DNA from: JAERML01 sp035687895 | GTDB lineage: Bacteria; Bacteroidota; Ignavibacteria; UBA10030; UBA6906 | Assembly (NCBI GenBank): GCA_035687895.1 | Contig: DASRUE010000106.1 | Location: forward strand, 12,179 to 76,178 | Reading direction: 5' to 3' | DNA length: 64,000 nt | Shown: piece by piece, positions 11,553 through 19,198 of the stretch | Numbering within the stretch: the first letter of the stretch is position 1 | How the letters are laid out: every line of letters starts with the position of its first letter | Translations under genes and position numbers: made by a program | Notes under the pieces: generated by a model | The model's database searches: none | What the model was told of the DNA's origin: nothing | What the model saw: the letters and a program-made list of their open reading frames with translations, nothing else

Positions 11553-12671
11553 TCAACTGTTCAACCTCACCGGCATTACAAGCATAACGACGTCCTCCTG
11601 GGGTGCCGGACCCGCCGGAGAGACGATTCCTGCCCGAGTAGATGTGCTGAACTTGAACGCAACCTGGTCGCCATCAAGATGTGTGAGGATGTCAAGCACG
11701 TAGGTTGAATTAAACCCAATATCCAGATCGTCGTCAGTATAATCGCATGGTATTGTCTCTTTTGCCTCTCCGCCGAAGTCGATATCCTGGGCGCTCAACG
11801 TCAGTGCGCCTTTCCTGACGCTGAACTTGATCTGGTGTGTTGTTGAGCTTGCATACAGCGAAACACGTCGGATAGAATCTACTGTTGCCTGACGCGCAAC
11901 CGTCATGGTTTTCTGATTGTCCAGGGGAATAACGCTCTCGTAATTTGGATACGTTTCATCAATCAATCGAGATATCAGAACGCTCCTGTCAAACTGAACC
12001 TTGAGGTGCGTTTCACTTACACTGAGTGTCGTATCACCGCTCTCGATGGACTTTCCAATAATGTTGAGGGCTTTTGCCGGAATGATAACATCGTGCTTCA
12101 GCGGTGTGGCGCTTGATAATTTGTGAACATACTTGACTAAACGATGACCATCCGTTGCGACTGCACGCACATCTCCACCTTTGGGCTGCAACAAGACTCC
12201 CATCATTGCCGGCCGTAATTCATCCGTACTCACGGCAAAGGATGTACGATGAATTATTCTTCTCAACGAGGCGCTATCCATTACAACGTCATCTACTCCC
12301 TTGAATTGCGGTAGTGGCGGAAATTCCTTGGCACTTTCTCCCGTTAATGCAAACTCACCATTGCTCGTCGTTATCTTGATCTTATTGGTAGTAATATCGG
12401 CCATAACTATAGGTTCGGTCTTTTCCGGAAGTGACCGTATTGTGTCCATTAATCTCTTTGCAGGAATTGCAATATGTCCATCCTCTGACCCCTTTACTTC
12501 CAGCGTTGCTGTAATGGATACATCCATGTCTGTTGCGGTGAGAGTAAGTGTGTTATTGAGAATATTGAATAATATATTCTCAAGAATTGGGAGCGTTGAT
12601 TTTGAAGGAACAACAACACCGACTTTGGCAAGTGAGCGCTGAAGGTCTGCGCTGTTAGCGGCGAATTTCAT
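11553..12671 (-). CDS. dnaN: DNA polymerase III beta subunit (sliding clamp)
   Basis: A 372-residue clamp protein with the three repeated clamp folds. It opens MKFAANSADLQRSLAKVGVVVPSKSTLPILENI and closes with an MPVRLNS C-terminus, which corresponds to the MPMRL end that lines the client-binding pocket. The length equals that of typical bacterial clamps (about 366-375). The start ATG has a GAGGAG Shine-Dalgarno site about 8 bases upstream on the minus strand. The clamp tethers DNA polymerase to the template. It is separated from dnaA by an unusually long AT-rich gap (12672-13108) that looks like the origin. Confidence 0.98.
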   Translation of the reverse strand: MKFAANSADLQRSLAKVGVVVPSKSTLPILENILFNILNNTLTLTATDMDVSITATLEVKGSEDGHIAIPAKRLMDTIRSLPEKTEPIVMADITTNKIKITTSNGEFALTGESAKEFPPLPQFKGVDDVVMDSASLRRIIHRTSFAVSTDELRPAMMGVLLQPKGGDVRAVATDGHRLVKYVHKLSSATPLKHDVIIPAKALNIIGKSIESGDTTLSVSETHLKVQFDRSVLISRLIDETYPNYESVIPLDNQKTMTVARQATVDSIRRVSLYASSTTHQIKFSVRKGALTLSAQDIDFGGEAKETIPCDYTDDDLDIGFNSTYVLDILTHLDGDQVAFKFSTSTRAGIVSPAGPAPQEDVVMLVMPVRLNS

Positions 12672-12719
12672 TTATGCTCTCCTCGGAGGGAAAAGTGAAT
12701 GCTGGGGGGTGAATTGACC

Positions 12720-13117
12720 TTTCCATTCCTATCATGTAAAACCTATCTAATTTAGGTCTTTTTTGAATGAAATACAATTATGGCTATGGAAAATCCCCTA
12801 CGAAATATGCTTGTTTGTTGAGCTGATATTATTATTGATCTTCCTATATTTTAAGAATAAGATTTGTTATAAGAACGGTGGATATGTTAGTAAAGATGAA
12901 ATCAAAACGCTGGTGTTGCACGAAATAATTAAATGTGTAGAAATCTTCAAGGAAGAGATGAAGTATACGGATGTGGAAAAGAAGAATGTTGTGCACTATT
13001 AATAACAGCAGAAAAGGGGAACGTAAATCTGAGAGTACTTCAGCAACAAATCATTCACCACTATTCACAGGGAATCAACATAAACGCACATAGTTTATTC
13101 ACCGGCAATTATACACG
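12720..13117. other. candidate chromosomal origin oriC (dnaA-dnaN gap)
   Basis: The gap between dnaN and dnaA is much richer in A and T than any flanking gene, with the AT-rich core at about 12720-13015. At its dnaA end lie four DnaA-box-like 9-mers in the same orientation: TCATTCACC (13051), CTATTCACA (13061), TTATTCACC (13095) and TTATACACG (13109, overlapping the dnaA stop). The consensus is TTATNCACA. An AT-rich stretch beside an oriented box cluster fits an unwinding element next to a DnaA loading site. A weak inverted repeat, ACCTA-tctaatt-TAGGT (12741-12757), may end dnaA transcription. None of the boxes is a perfect consensus. A skew plot would decide. Confidence 0.6.
12763..13002 (+). 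CDS. possible small membrane protein inside the origin gap
   Basis: A 79-codon open frame from TTG, on the strand opposite to dnaA and dnaN. The translation has one clear hydrophobic helix (about residues 13-30, ICLFVELILLLIFLYF), followed by a basic loop and a charged helical tail (YVSKDEIKTL and EIFKEEMKY). Stop codons are frequent in AT-rich DNA, so 80 open codons here are not trivial. Upstream there is only a weak AGG (12754-12756) as ribosome site. It resembles no family I know. It may be a real acquired gene with strongly lower GC than its neighbours, or a chance frame in the unwinding region. Confidence 0.3.
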   Translation: MNEIQLWLWKIPYEICLFVELILLLIFLYFKNKICYKNGGYVSKDEIKTLVLHEIIKCVEIFKEEMKYTDVEKKNVVHY

Positions 13118-14569
13118 ACCGAGGAGATTAAGTTTTCGACGTATTTGCTGTACGTTCGATTGATACTTGCTATCGACATGCATTTGGTCTTCAACTGATT
13201 GATAGGCATGAATGACCGTACTATGATCTCGGCCACCAAAGTGAAGGCCAATTGTTTTGAGTGATGAGTTGGTAAGTTCCTTTGCCAGGTACATTGCCAC
13301 CTGCCGGGCATTGACAACTTCTTGTTTGCGCGTCTTTGCACGAATAAGATCTTCCGGTATCCCAAAGTAGTCACAGACAACACGTTGAATTTCTTCAATA
13401 GTTATAGGTGATTTGATGTCACCGACAACAACCTTCAAAACTTCACGGGCGAGGTCGAGCGTAATTTCCCTTCCCTCAAGCGAGGCCTTTGCTAGAAGAC
13501 TGATCAGACAGCCTTCAAGTTCCCTAATGTTTGTTGTTACGTTCGCGGCAATGCATTCAACCACGTCCTGAGCAAGCTCAATGTTGTCGTCCTGGCTTTT
13601 TTTCCTGAGGATGGCAATGCGCGTTTCAAGATCGGGGGGCTGAATATCCGAAGTCAACCCCCACTGAAAACGGGAGAGAAGGCGATCATCAAGGCCCTTG
13701 AGTTCTTTTGGCGGCCGGTCAGAGGAAAGAACGATCTGTTTTCCGATCTGGTGCAGTTCGTTGAATGTGTGGAAGAAATTGTCTTGTGTCTTTTCCTTTC
13801 CGGAGAAAAATTGGATATCGTCAACAATCAGAATATCCATGCTTCGGTAGAAGCTCGAGAAGTCACTTATTCTGTCACCCTGAATGGCGTCCACAAACTC
13901 AACAGTGAACTTCTCGCTAGAAACATAAATGACTCTTTTGGCCTTACCGTTGCTAAGAGCAAAATTGCCAATTGCCTGCATGAGGTGCGTTTTTCCAAGA
14001 CCGGTTCCCCCATAAATCACGAGTGGATTGAATGAGGTGCCGCCGGGATTGTTTGCCACAGCCGAGGCTGCGGCGCGCGCAAGCTGGTTACTGTCCCCTT
14101 TTATGAAGTTATCAAACGTGTACCGTGGATTTAGAAAGCTCTGGACGGAATCAGCCCCCTCAGAACGGATATCAGGACCGGTTGACCGTACCCGGAATGA
14201 TGCTGGCTGGGGCGGGTAAACACGCCTCTCCAGTCTCTGTGCCTGGGGCTCTGCCGGCTGATAGTCAAGTTCGATGGGTGATTCATCTTTACGAATCGCA
14301 TATTCAAGCTTGGCATCATGGCCTAGAACACGCAGGATCACGTTGTTTATCATCCCATAGTAATGCTCCTCAAGCCAATCATAGAAAAACTGGCTGGGCA
14401 CCTGAATCGTGAGTTTGCCTGCATTCAGACTGAGAGGAATGATAGGCTCGAACCAGGTCTTGAAGCTCTGAGTGTTCACATTCTCCTTTACCAGATCAAG
14501 ACAAGCAGTCCAAACAAAACGCGCTTGTTCAACTTCTGTTGGTTGCGCAAGATCGTTTCCAGTGTTCAT
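13109..14569 (-). CDS. dnaA: chromosomal replication initiator DnaA
   Basis: From the chosen ATG (MNTGNDL) the protein has 486 residues. Domain I carries ARFVWTACLDLVKENV and FKTWFEPI. A variable linker with many Q, P and R residues follows. Domain III is the AAA+ core with Walker A YGGTGLGKTHLMQA, Walker B ILIVDDIQFF and an arginine-finger region LLSRFQWGL. Domain IV has the DNA-binding signature GGRDHSTVIHAY. In-frame starts further upstream (TTG 14632, ATG 14626) would add 19-21 residues not seen in relatives, and none has a good Shine-Dalgarno site. DnaA binds boxes at oriC and opens the DNA. A promoter at 14861-14889 gives a leader of more than 200 bases that holds DnaA-box-like sites, which suggests autoregulation. 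Confidence 0.96.
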   Translation of the reverse strand: MNTGNDLAQPTEVEQARFVWTACLDLVKENVNTQSFKTWFEPIIPLSLNAGKLTIQVPSQFFYDWLEEHYYGMINNVILRVLGHDAKLEYAIRKDESPIELDYQPAEPQAQRLERRVYPPQPASFRVRSTGPDIRSEGADSVQSFLNPRYTFDNFIKGDSNQLARAAASAVANNPGGTSFNPLVIYGGTGLGKTHLMQAIGNFALSNGKAKRVIYVSSEKFTVEFVDAIQGDRISDFSSFYRSMDILIVDDIQFFSGKEKTQDNFFHTFNELHQIGKQIVLSSDRPPKELKGLDDRLLSRFQWGLTSDIQPPDLETRIAILRKKSQDDNIELAQDVVECIAANVTTNIRELEGCLISLLAKASLEGREITLDLAREVLKVVVGDIKSPITIEEIQRVVCDYFGIPEDLIRAKTRKQEVVNARQVAMYLAKELTNSSLKTIGLHFGGRDHSTVIHAYQSVEDQMHVDSKYQSNVQQIRRKLNLLGRV

Positions 14570-14588
14570 AGAGCGTTCAGCGAGAAAG

Positions 14589-14833
14589 TTATCAACAGAG
14601 AAGTCGTCGGTTGTCAACAATTCCATCAACAATCACATTTAAGATGGCTTTTGTGTTTGAAAGATCTTCAACAGATATCCACATTTCCCAGAAGTGAGGA
14701 ATAGCCAAGCAAGAGCAAGGAACGGAGGTTCTCAATCAAGAAGAAGGAGTTATTCACCGAAGATGATAGAGCATTCAACGGTTTGAGAATCAGGGACAGC
14801 AGAAGGCCGAACCTTGCTCACACGTTATCAACA
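14589..14833. promoter_or_regulatory. DnaA-box-like sites upstream of and within the 5' end of dnaA
   Basis: Near-consensus boxes are TTATCAACA (14589-14597 and 14825-14833), ATATCCACA (14675-14683) and TTATTCACC (14750-14758); weaker TTGTCAACA lies at 14611. They lie in the dnaA leader between its promoter and start. They may serve dnaA autoregulation or form the second half of a bipartite origin, as in Bacillus. The rest of 14570-15047 holds the dnaA promoter and the rpmH leader, and no gene was seen there. Confidence 0.5.
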
Positions 14834-14860
14834 ATAGAAAGTGGCTCAGATGACCCTTGA

Positions 14861-14889
14861 ATTATACAACATGATTCGGCGGTTCGCAA
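14861..14889 (-). promoter_or_regulatory. dnaA promoter
   Basis: On the minus strand: TTGCGA (14889-14884), a 17-base spacer, then a perfect TATAAT (14866-14861). Transcription would start near 14854 and run into dnaA with a leader of more than 200 bases. This is a sigma-70-type match by sequence only. Confidence 0.6.
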
Positions 14890-15047
14890 GGTCAAAATGA
14901 TTGAAGCGGGAAAAACTCCTTGTTTATGTGGCACATTTTTCCTACCTTGTTTGCAAAGCAGTTTTCGTCGAGGCGCCCGCGGTACTTCTGCAGATATGCA
15001 GAAGCCCACCTTTCGTCCGAACCCAAAGTAAAACAGGAGCTGGTTTC

Positions 15048-15194
15048 ATGAAGCGAACATTTCAGCCACACAATCGCAAGCGGAAGAATACGCACGGGTT
15101 CCGTGAGCGGATGTCTACAAAGAACGGGCGGCGCGTTCTGGCGGCTCGGCGCGCAAAAGGTCGGCACAAGCTTACCGTTAGCGATGAGCGTTGA
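15048..15194 (+). CDS. rpmH: 50S ribosomal protein L34
   Basis: 48 residues, starting [18 protein letters not shown] and ending with [17 protein letters not shown], the complete L34 signature. The start ATG at 15048 has AGGAG (15034-15038) upstream. L34 is a small basic protein of the large ribosomal subunit. It is the first gene of the divergent + strand set beside dnaA, a very conserved arrangement (dnaA-rpmH-rnpA-yidC). The stop codon overlaps the first base of a hairpin that separates it from rnpA. Confidence 0.97.
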   Translation: MKRTFQPHNRKRKNTHGFRERMSTKNGRRVLAARRAKGRHKLTVSDER

Positions 15195-15217
15195 TCGGTC
15201 CGGAAGACGGGACCGAT
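15194..15217 (+). other. hairpin between rpmH and rnpA
   Basis: ATCGGTCC (15194-15201) pairs with GGACCGAT (15210-15217) over an 8-base loop. No T-run follows, so it may be an mRNA stability or processing element that lets rpmH be made in excess of rnpA, not a terminator. Confidence 0.5.
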
Positions 15218-15233
15218 GGTTGCGTGTTGCTGA

Positions 15234-15614
15234 GTGAGAGTGGAAACCCTTCGCGGTCGAGATAGCTTCAGGCGCACAATCCTTTCAGGTGAACGAATTG
15301 AAGGTGAGTTGGTGCGCTTTTTCATTTTTCGGCATGTCAACGGATCGGGTCGACTAAGAGTTGGTGTTGCTATTTCTGGTAAGGTTGGGGGGGCGGTGAA
15401 GCGCAACCGGTTGAAACGAGTGATGAGAGAATCCCTTCGCAATGGTCTTAAGAAAGCGACCGCGCACCCAACCGGATCGGCGGATTACGACATTGTGGCT
15501 ATGTTCCGCTTGTCTAAGACGTTAGCGACAAAGAGAACAGCTCCGGTGATGTTTGAACCGGAGGTGCTATTGTTGTGCCGGTCACTTGAGATAATGGAAC
15601 GGAGGGTCGGATGA
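15234..15614 (+). CDS. rnpA: ribonuclease P protein component
   Basis: 126 residues with the RnpA core: [16 protein letters not shown] at the N-terminus, a [21 protein letters not shown] stretch (split here as [13 protein letters not shown] and [11 protein letters not shown]) that contains the RNR RNA-binding motif, and a YDIVAMFR strand. The start is GTG at 15234; a second GTG two codons further in is possible. The protein helps RNase P RNA bind precursor tRNA and mature its 5' end. It overlaps yidD by 4 bases (ATGA). The C-terminus past the conserved core is slightly long. Confidence 0.93.
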   Translation: MRVETLRGRDSFRRTILSGERIEGELVRFFIFRHVNGSGRLRVGVAISGKVGGAVKRNRLKRVMRESLRNGLKKATAHPTGSADYDIVAMFRLSKTLATKRTAPVMFEPEVLLLCRSLEIMERRVG

Positions 15615-15820
15615 CCAGAATTATCATTCAGTTTCTCCGCGTCTATCGATTTGTTATCTCACCCCTGTTGCCACCAAACACATGTCGGTTCTACCCCACA
15701 TGCTCTCAGTATGCTATCGATGCAGTCCGGAGATATGGCCCCATTAAAGGATCGTGGCTCTCCATGAAACGCATCGTCAAGTGTCACCCATACCATCCAG
15801 GCGGGTTTGATCCCGCCTAA
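15611..15820 (+). CDS. yidD: membrane protein insertion efficiency factor YidD
   Basis: 69 residues. It shows the full YidD signature: a short amphipathic N-terminus, [20 protein letters not shown], then [20 protein letters not shown] and a [12 protein letters not shown] end. YidD associates with the inner membrane and helps YidC insert proteins. Its position between rnpA and yidC is the conserved one. The start overlaps the rnpA stop (ATGA). The gene ends 47 bases before the yidC ATG; that gap contains a run of nine C (15830-15838). Confidence 0.96.
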   Translation: MTRIIIQFLRVYRFVISPLLPPNTCRFYPTCSQYAIDAVRRYGPIKGSWLSMKRIVKCHPYHPGGFDPA

Positions 15821-15867
15821 TGCAGCGCGCCCCCCCCCACCGATCAAGAGTTTGGAGAGTCACAGAC

Positions 15868-17658
15868 ATGGATAAGCAAACTACATTAGGGTTCATTCTC
15901 ATCGGATTGGTTCTGATTGTTTGGATGTGGATACAGACCCCCCCACCCGCAGAACGTCAACAACAAGTTGACACAACCAAGGCGATTCAAGCCACTCCCC
16001 AACCCGTGATACCACCGACAGAATCTCATTCGCCACACTCCACGTCCTCAACAAACCAAGATTCCTTGGGACGTTTCTTCTCCCATCTCGCCGCCGGCAA
16101 GGAGAATGTCCTGATTGTCGAAACAGACAGGTATGTGGCCGAGGTAACCACCAGAGGCGGATTGATCAGAAGGTGGGAGCTGAAGGACTACAAAACATGG
16201 GACCAAAACAAAGTAGAACTCATAGATGGTAGGCATGGTGGCGATCTCAGTCTCCTATTTACTACAACAGACGGGAAACTGATTAATACACGCAACCTTT
16301 TCTTTTCTGGAAAGTTACCCAACTGGAGGCGAGTTGTGTTGAAGGGGGAGGACTCGTTTTCGTTCCAGTTGGAGCTTGAGCCGGAGCCCGGGAAGAAAAT
16401 TATCAAGGAATTTGTATTCACGAATGGAAAGTATTCGTTGGAAGTAGATTTCAAGATGAGCAATATGCAGAGCGTGATCGCAAATTATGAATACCAGATA
16501 ACATGGGAAACGGGGCTCCGGTACGCCGAGCGAAACAGCGTGGACGAGTCAAATTTTGCCAAAGCGTTTGCCTATTCAGGCGGTGAATTGACTGAAGCAG
16601 ACGCCACCAGTGTTGGCGAAGTCGTCAAAAAGGAGATAAACGGGTCCACGAGTTGGGTCTCAACGCGAACCAAGTACTTCGCAGTTGCACTACTTCCGGA
16701 AGAAGGGAAATGTCAAGGTGCTTATCTTGAGGGAATACACCTTCCTCAACCGGATCGCGGTGTCAAAGAAGACTACTCCATAAGTCTAAAAATGCCTTAC
16801 AAGGGCGAACAACTGGAGCAATCAAGAGTAACCGTTTTCCTGGGACCGCTGGATTATGATGTCGTCAAGTCGTACAACCGCGGACTCGATCAAGTAATGA
16901 GTCTTGGGTTCGCTTGGGTGATCCGTCCGATCACCGAGTTTGTAATGATACCCCTCTTCCAGGTTCTGAAGATGTTTATCCCGAACTTCGGGTTTGTTAT
17001 CATCGTTTTCTCCATCATCATAAAGCTCGCGTTGCATCCGTTGACGAAAACAAGTATGCGATCGATGAAAAGGATGCAAGCGCTCCAACCCTTGATGAAC
17101 GAGCTCCGCGAGAAATACAAAGATGATCCGCAGAAGATGAATCAGCAGGTTATGAATCTGTACAAAGAGTACGGCGTGAATCCGGCCGCGGGGTGCCTAC
17201 CTTTGTTGTTGCAGATGCCGATTCTCTTTGCGCTCTACTCTGTATTCCAATCCTCGATCGAGTTGCGCCAGGCAAGCTTCGTCTGGTGGATTCACGATCT
17301 CTCCATTCCGGATTCGATTCTGAAGCTGCCGTTCTCTATTCCATTGTTTGGCATAACGGAAGTAAGCGGACTTGCTTTGGCGATGGGGATTACGATGTTC
17401 ATTCAACAGAAGATGACAGTCACAGACCCACGGCAAAAGGCGATGGTCTGGATGATGCCGGTAATGATGACACTTTTGTTCAACAGTTTCCCCTCGGGGC
17501 TCAACCTGTATTATTTCGTGTTCAACATACTCTCAATTGGTCAGCAGGTATGGATTACCAAACACCATGGCGATGAACCACTGAGGAAGGTAGATCCAAA
17601 AAAGGGTTCTAAGGGTATCATGGCTCGCCTGACAAAGGACCTTCCGAAACTCAAATGA
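15868..17658 (+). CDS. yidC: membrane protein insertase YidC
   Basis: 596 residues from the ATG at 15868, which has GGAGAG 8-9 bases upstream; a longer in-frame start at 15820 adds an unlikely tail. An N-terminal membrane helix (FILIGLVLIVWMWI) is followed by a proline-rich linker and a large periplasmic P1 beta domain (about residues 70-340). The conserved insertase region follows, with five hydrophobic segments including a cytoplasmic hairpin with MKRMQALQPLMNELREKYKD and NPAAGCLPLLLQMPILFALY. YidC inserts and folds inner-membrane proteins alone or with SecYEG. The P1 domain marks the Gram-negative form. The gene ends before a strong intrinsic terminator. Confidence 0.97.
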   Translation: MDKQTTLGFILIGLVLIVWMWIQTPPPAERQQQVDTTKAIQATPQPVIPPTESHSPHSTSSTNQDSLGRFFSHLAAGKENVLIVETDRYVAEVTTRGGLIRRWELKDYKTWDQNKVELIDGRHGGDLSLLFTTTDGKLINTRNLFFSGKLPNWRRVVLKGEDSFSFQLELEPEPGKKIIKEFVFTNGKYSLEVDFKMSNMQSVIANYEYQITWETGLRYAERNSVDESNFAKAFAYSGGELTEADATSVGEVVKKEINGSTSWVSTRTKYFAVALLPEEGKCQGAYLEGIHLPQPDRGVKEDYSISLKMPYKGEQLEQSRVTVFLGPLDYDVVKSYNRGLDQVMSLGFAWVIRPITEFVMIPLFQVLKMFIPNFGFVIIVFSIIIKLALHPLTKTSMRSMKRMQALQPLMNELREKYKDDPQKMNQQVMNLYKEYGVNPAAGCLPLLLQMPILFALYSVFQSSIELRQASFVWWIHDLSIPDSILKLPFSIPLFGITEVSGLALAMGITMFIQQKMTVTDPRQKAMVWMMPVMMTLLFNSFPSGLNLYYFVFNILSIGQQVWITKHHGDEPLRKVDPKKGSKGIMARLTKDLPKLK

Positions 17659-17692
17659 CAGGTTGATTCTTCAAACGCGTTACAGCGAACTC

Positions 17693-17723
17693 AAAGGCCC
17701 GTCGAAACCAACGGGCTTTTTTT
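17693..17723 (+). terminator. intrinsic terminator after yidC
   Basis: The GCCCGT / ACGGGC core is extended by G-T and A-T pairs and followed by a run of seven T (17117-type U-tract at 17117+600, that is 17717-17723). It closes the rpmH-rnpA-yidD-yidC unit. Confidence 0.85.
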
Positions 17724-17728
17724 GTTTG

Positions 17729-17757
17729 TTGATACTCACGCCGAAAATTTGTACGTT
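17729..17757 (+). promoter_or_regulatory. candidate mnmE promoter
   Basis: TTGATA (17729-17734), 17 bases, then TACGTT (17752-17757), placed right after the yidC terminator and about 40 bases before the mnmE ATG. The -10 box is weak. Confidence 0.4.
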
Positions 17758-17795
17758 CTCCTCACCATTTGTCGTCCCATCTCTCCTTTCGGCCA

Positions 17796-19181
17796 ATGAA
17801 ACTCCGACCAGATGACACAATCGCTGCCATTGCAACCCCGCTTGGTGAAGGAGCGATCTCTGTTGTCCGGATGACCGGGCCCAAGGCGATTGAAGTTGCC
17901 GACGTTGTGTTCCGCGGCGGGAGACGTGTGGGTGAAATGGGTGGGCACACTGTTCGCCACGGGAAAATCATTGATCCGTTCAATGAACCGATTGATGATG
18001 TGCTGGTAACCGTATTTAGGGAACCCCATTCCTATACTGGGGAGAATTTGGTCGAATTCAGTTGCCATGGTGGGATCCAGGTAACGAGGAGTGTTCTTGA
18101 GACCATCCTTCATTCTGGTGCACGACTAGCGGATCCCGGAGAGTTTACTAAACGGGCATTCCTTAACGGGAAGATGGATCTCTCACAAGCAGAAGCGGTG
18201 GCAGATTTGATTTCGGCAAAGAGCCGCAAGGCGCAGCGTTCTTCAGTCGTTCAACTAGACGGTGGTTTGTCAAAGAGGGTGCGGGAAATCAAGGCAAGGC
18301 TGCTGTCCCTATGTTCGTTATTGGAGATTGACCTCGACCTTTCAGAGGAAGGAATCAGTGTCGCGCCGAGGAAGTCCATTATCGATGAGCTAACGTCGAT
18401 AAGTCACGAGCTGGAGAAGCTGATCGATTCATACGATTTTGGTAGGATAATCAGAAACGGTGTTTCGGTTGCGATTATTGGGAAACCAAATGCCGGAAAA
18501 TCTAGTCTCTTCAACGCTCTTCTACACGAGGACCGATCCATCGTCTCCCCAACCCCTGGTACGACACGAGATTTTCTTGAGGAAGAGATTGTCATCTCTG
18601 GAATTCTCTTCAAGCTCATGGACACAGCAGGACTCAGGGAAGCCTCTGACTCGGTAGAAGCCGAAGGTGTGACCAGAACTTTGCGAGAGATGAGCAATTC
18701 AGACTCTGTTCTATTTGTTGTGGACTCTACAGTGGACGACGGCCAAGGTAATCTTTTTGGCGAAGTTAGTAAGAAGCTCAGGCCTGAGCAGAGATTGCTT
18801 GTTGCATTAACCAAGTGTGACGTTGCAACCGCAAGTCATTTGCGTTTTTCGAGTGATCTCGGAGTGGACGCGCTTCGTATTTCTGCCGTTACTGGTGTTG
18901 GCCTAGAGGACCTTCGCAACAAACTCGTGCACTCAATACTCGTTGATAACTCTTCCGCCAAGACAGACATTGAGATTACAAGCGCAAGGCATGTAGAGAT
19001 CCTAAGAAACACGTTGGCGTCGATATTGGATGCGGAGGCTTCTCTAAGGTCAAACGTGACATATGATTTTGTTGCGCTTGACATAAGGGGCTCCCTTGAC
19101 TACCTGGCGGAAATTACAGGCGAGATTACATCAGACGACATCTTGAATCGAATATTTTCAGAGTTCTGTGTCGGCAAATAA
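17796..19181 (+). CDS. mnmE: tRNA uridine-5-carboxymethylaminomethyl modification GTPase MnmE
   Basis: 461 residues from ATG 17796 (MKLRPDDTIAAIATPLGEGA), the conserved start of the N-terminal tetrahydrofolate-binding domain. A helical domain surrounds a G domain: G1 GKPNAGKSS near residue 229, G3 DTAGLRE and G4 TKCD. The protein ends FCVGK, the C-terminal C-x-G-K motif required for activity. With MnmG it modifies the wobble uridine of several tRNAs. mnmG follows 9 bases later. A TTG at 17769 is an in-frame alternative without support. No Shine-Dalgarno site is evident. Confidence 0.97.
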   Translation: MKLRPDDTIAAIATPLGEGAISVVRMTGPKAIEVADVVFRGGRRVGEMGGHTVRHGKIIDPFNEPIDDVLVTVFREPHSYTGENLVEFSCHGGIQVTRSVLETILHSGARLADPGEFTKRAFLNGKMDLSQAEAVADLISAKSRKAQRSSVVQLDGGLSKRVREIKARLLSLCSLLEIDLDLSEEGISVAPRKSIIDELTSISHELEKLIDSYDFGRIIRNGVSVAIIGKPNAGKSSLFNALLHEDRSIVSPTPGTTRDFLEEEIVISGILFKLMDTAGLREASDSVEAEGVTRTLREMSNSDSVLFVVDSTVDDGQGNLFGEVSKKLRPEQRLLVALTKCDVATASHLRFSSDLGVDALRISAVTGVGLEDLRNKLVHSILVDNSSAKTDIEITSARHVEILRNTLASILDAEASLRSNVTYDFVALDIRGSLDYLAEITGEITSDDILNRIFSEFCVGK

Positions 19182-19182
19182 G

Positions 19183-19198
19183 CGTTTCACATGAAACC
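19183..19198. promoter_or_regulatory. parS-like ParB site overlapping the mnmG start
   Basis: The palindrome GTTTCACATGAAAC (19184-19197) differs from the parS core GTTTCACGTGAAAC at one central base. It includes the mnmG ATG. A better copy lies just after mnmG (21075). Its position 6 kb from the candidate origin is where parS sites cluster in many bacteria. Confidence 0.5.

Noticed and set aside
14901..15047. In-frame upstream extension of rpmH
   Set aside because: It would add 49 residues to L34, which has constant length; the ATG at 15048 has a good ribosome site.
15830..15838. Run of nine C before yidC
   Set aside because: Possible length-variable tract, but it is in a gap outside any coding frame and 30 bases from the start; may also be a sequencing-prone site.
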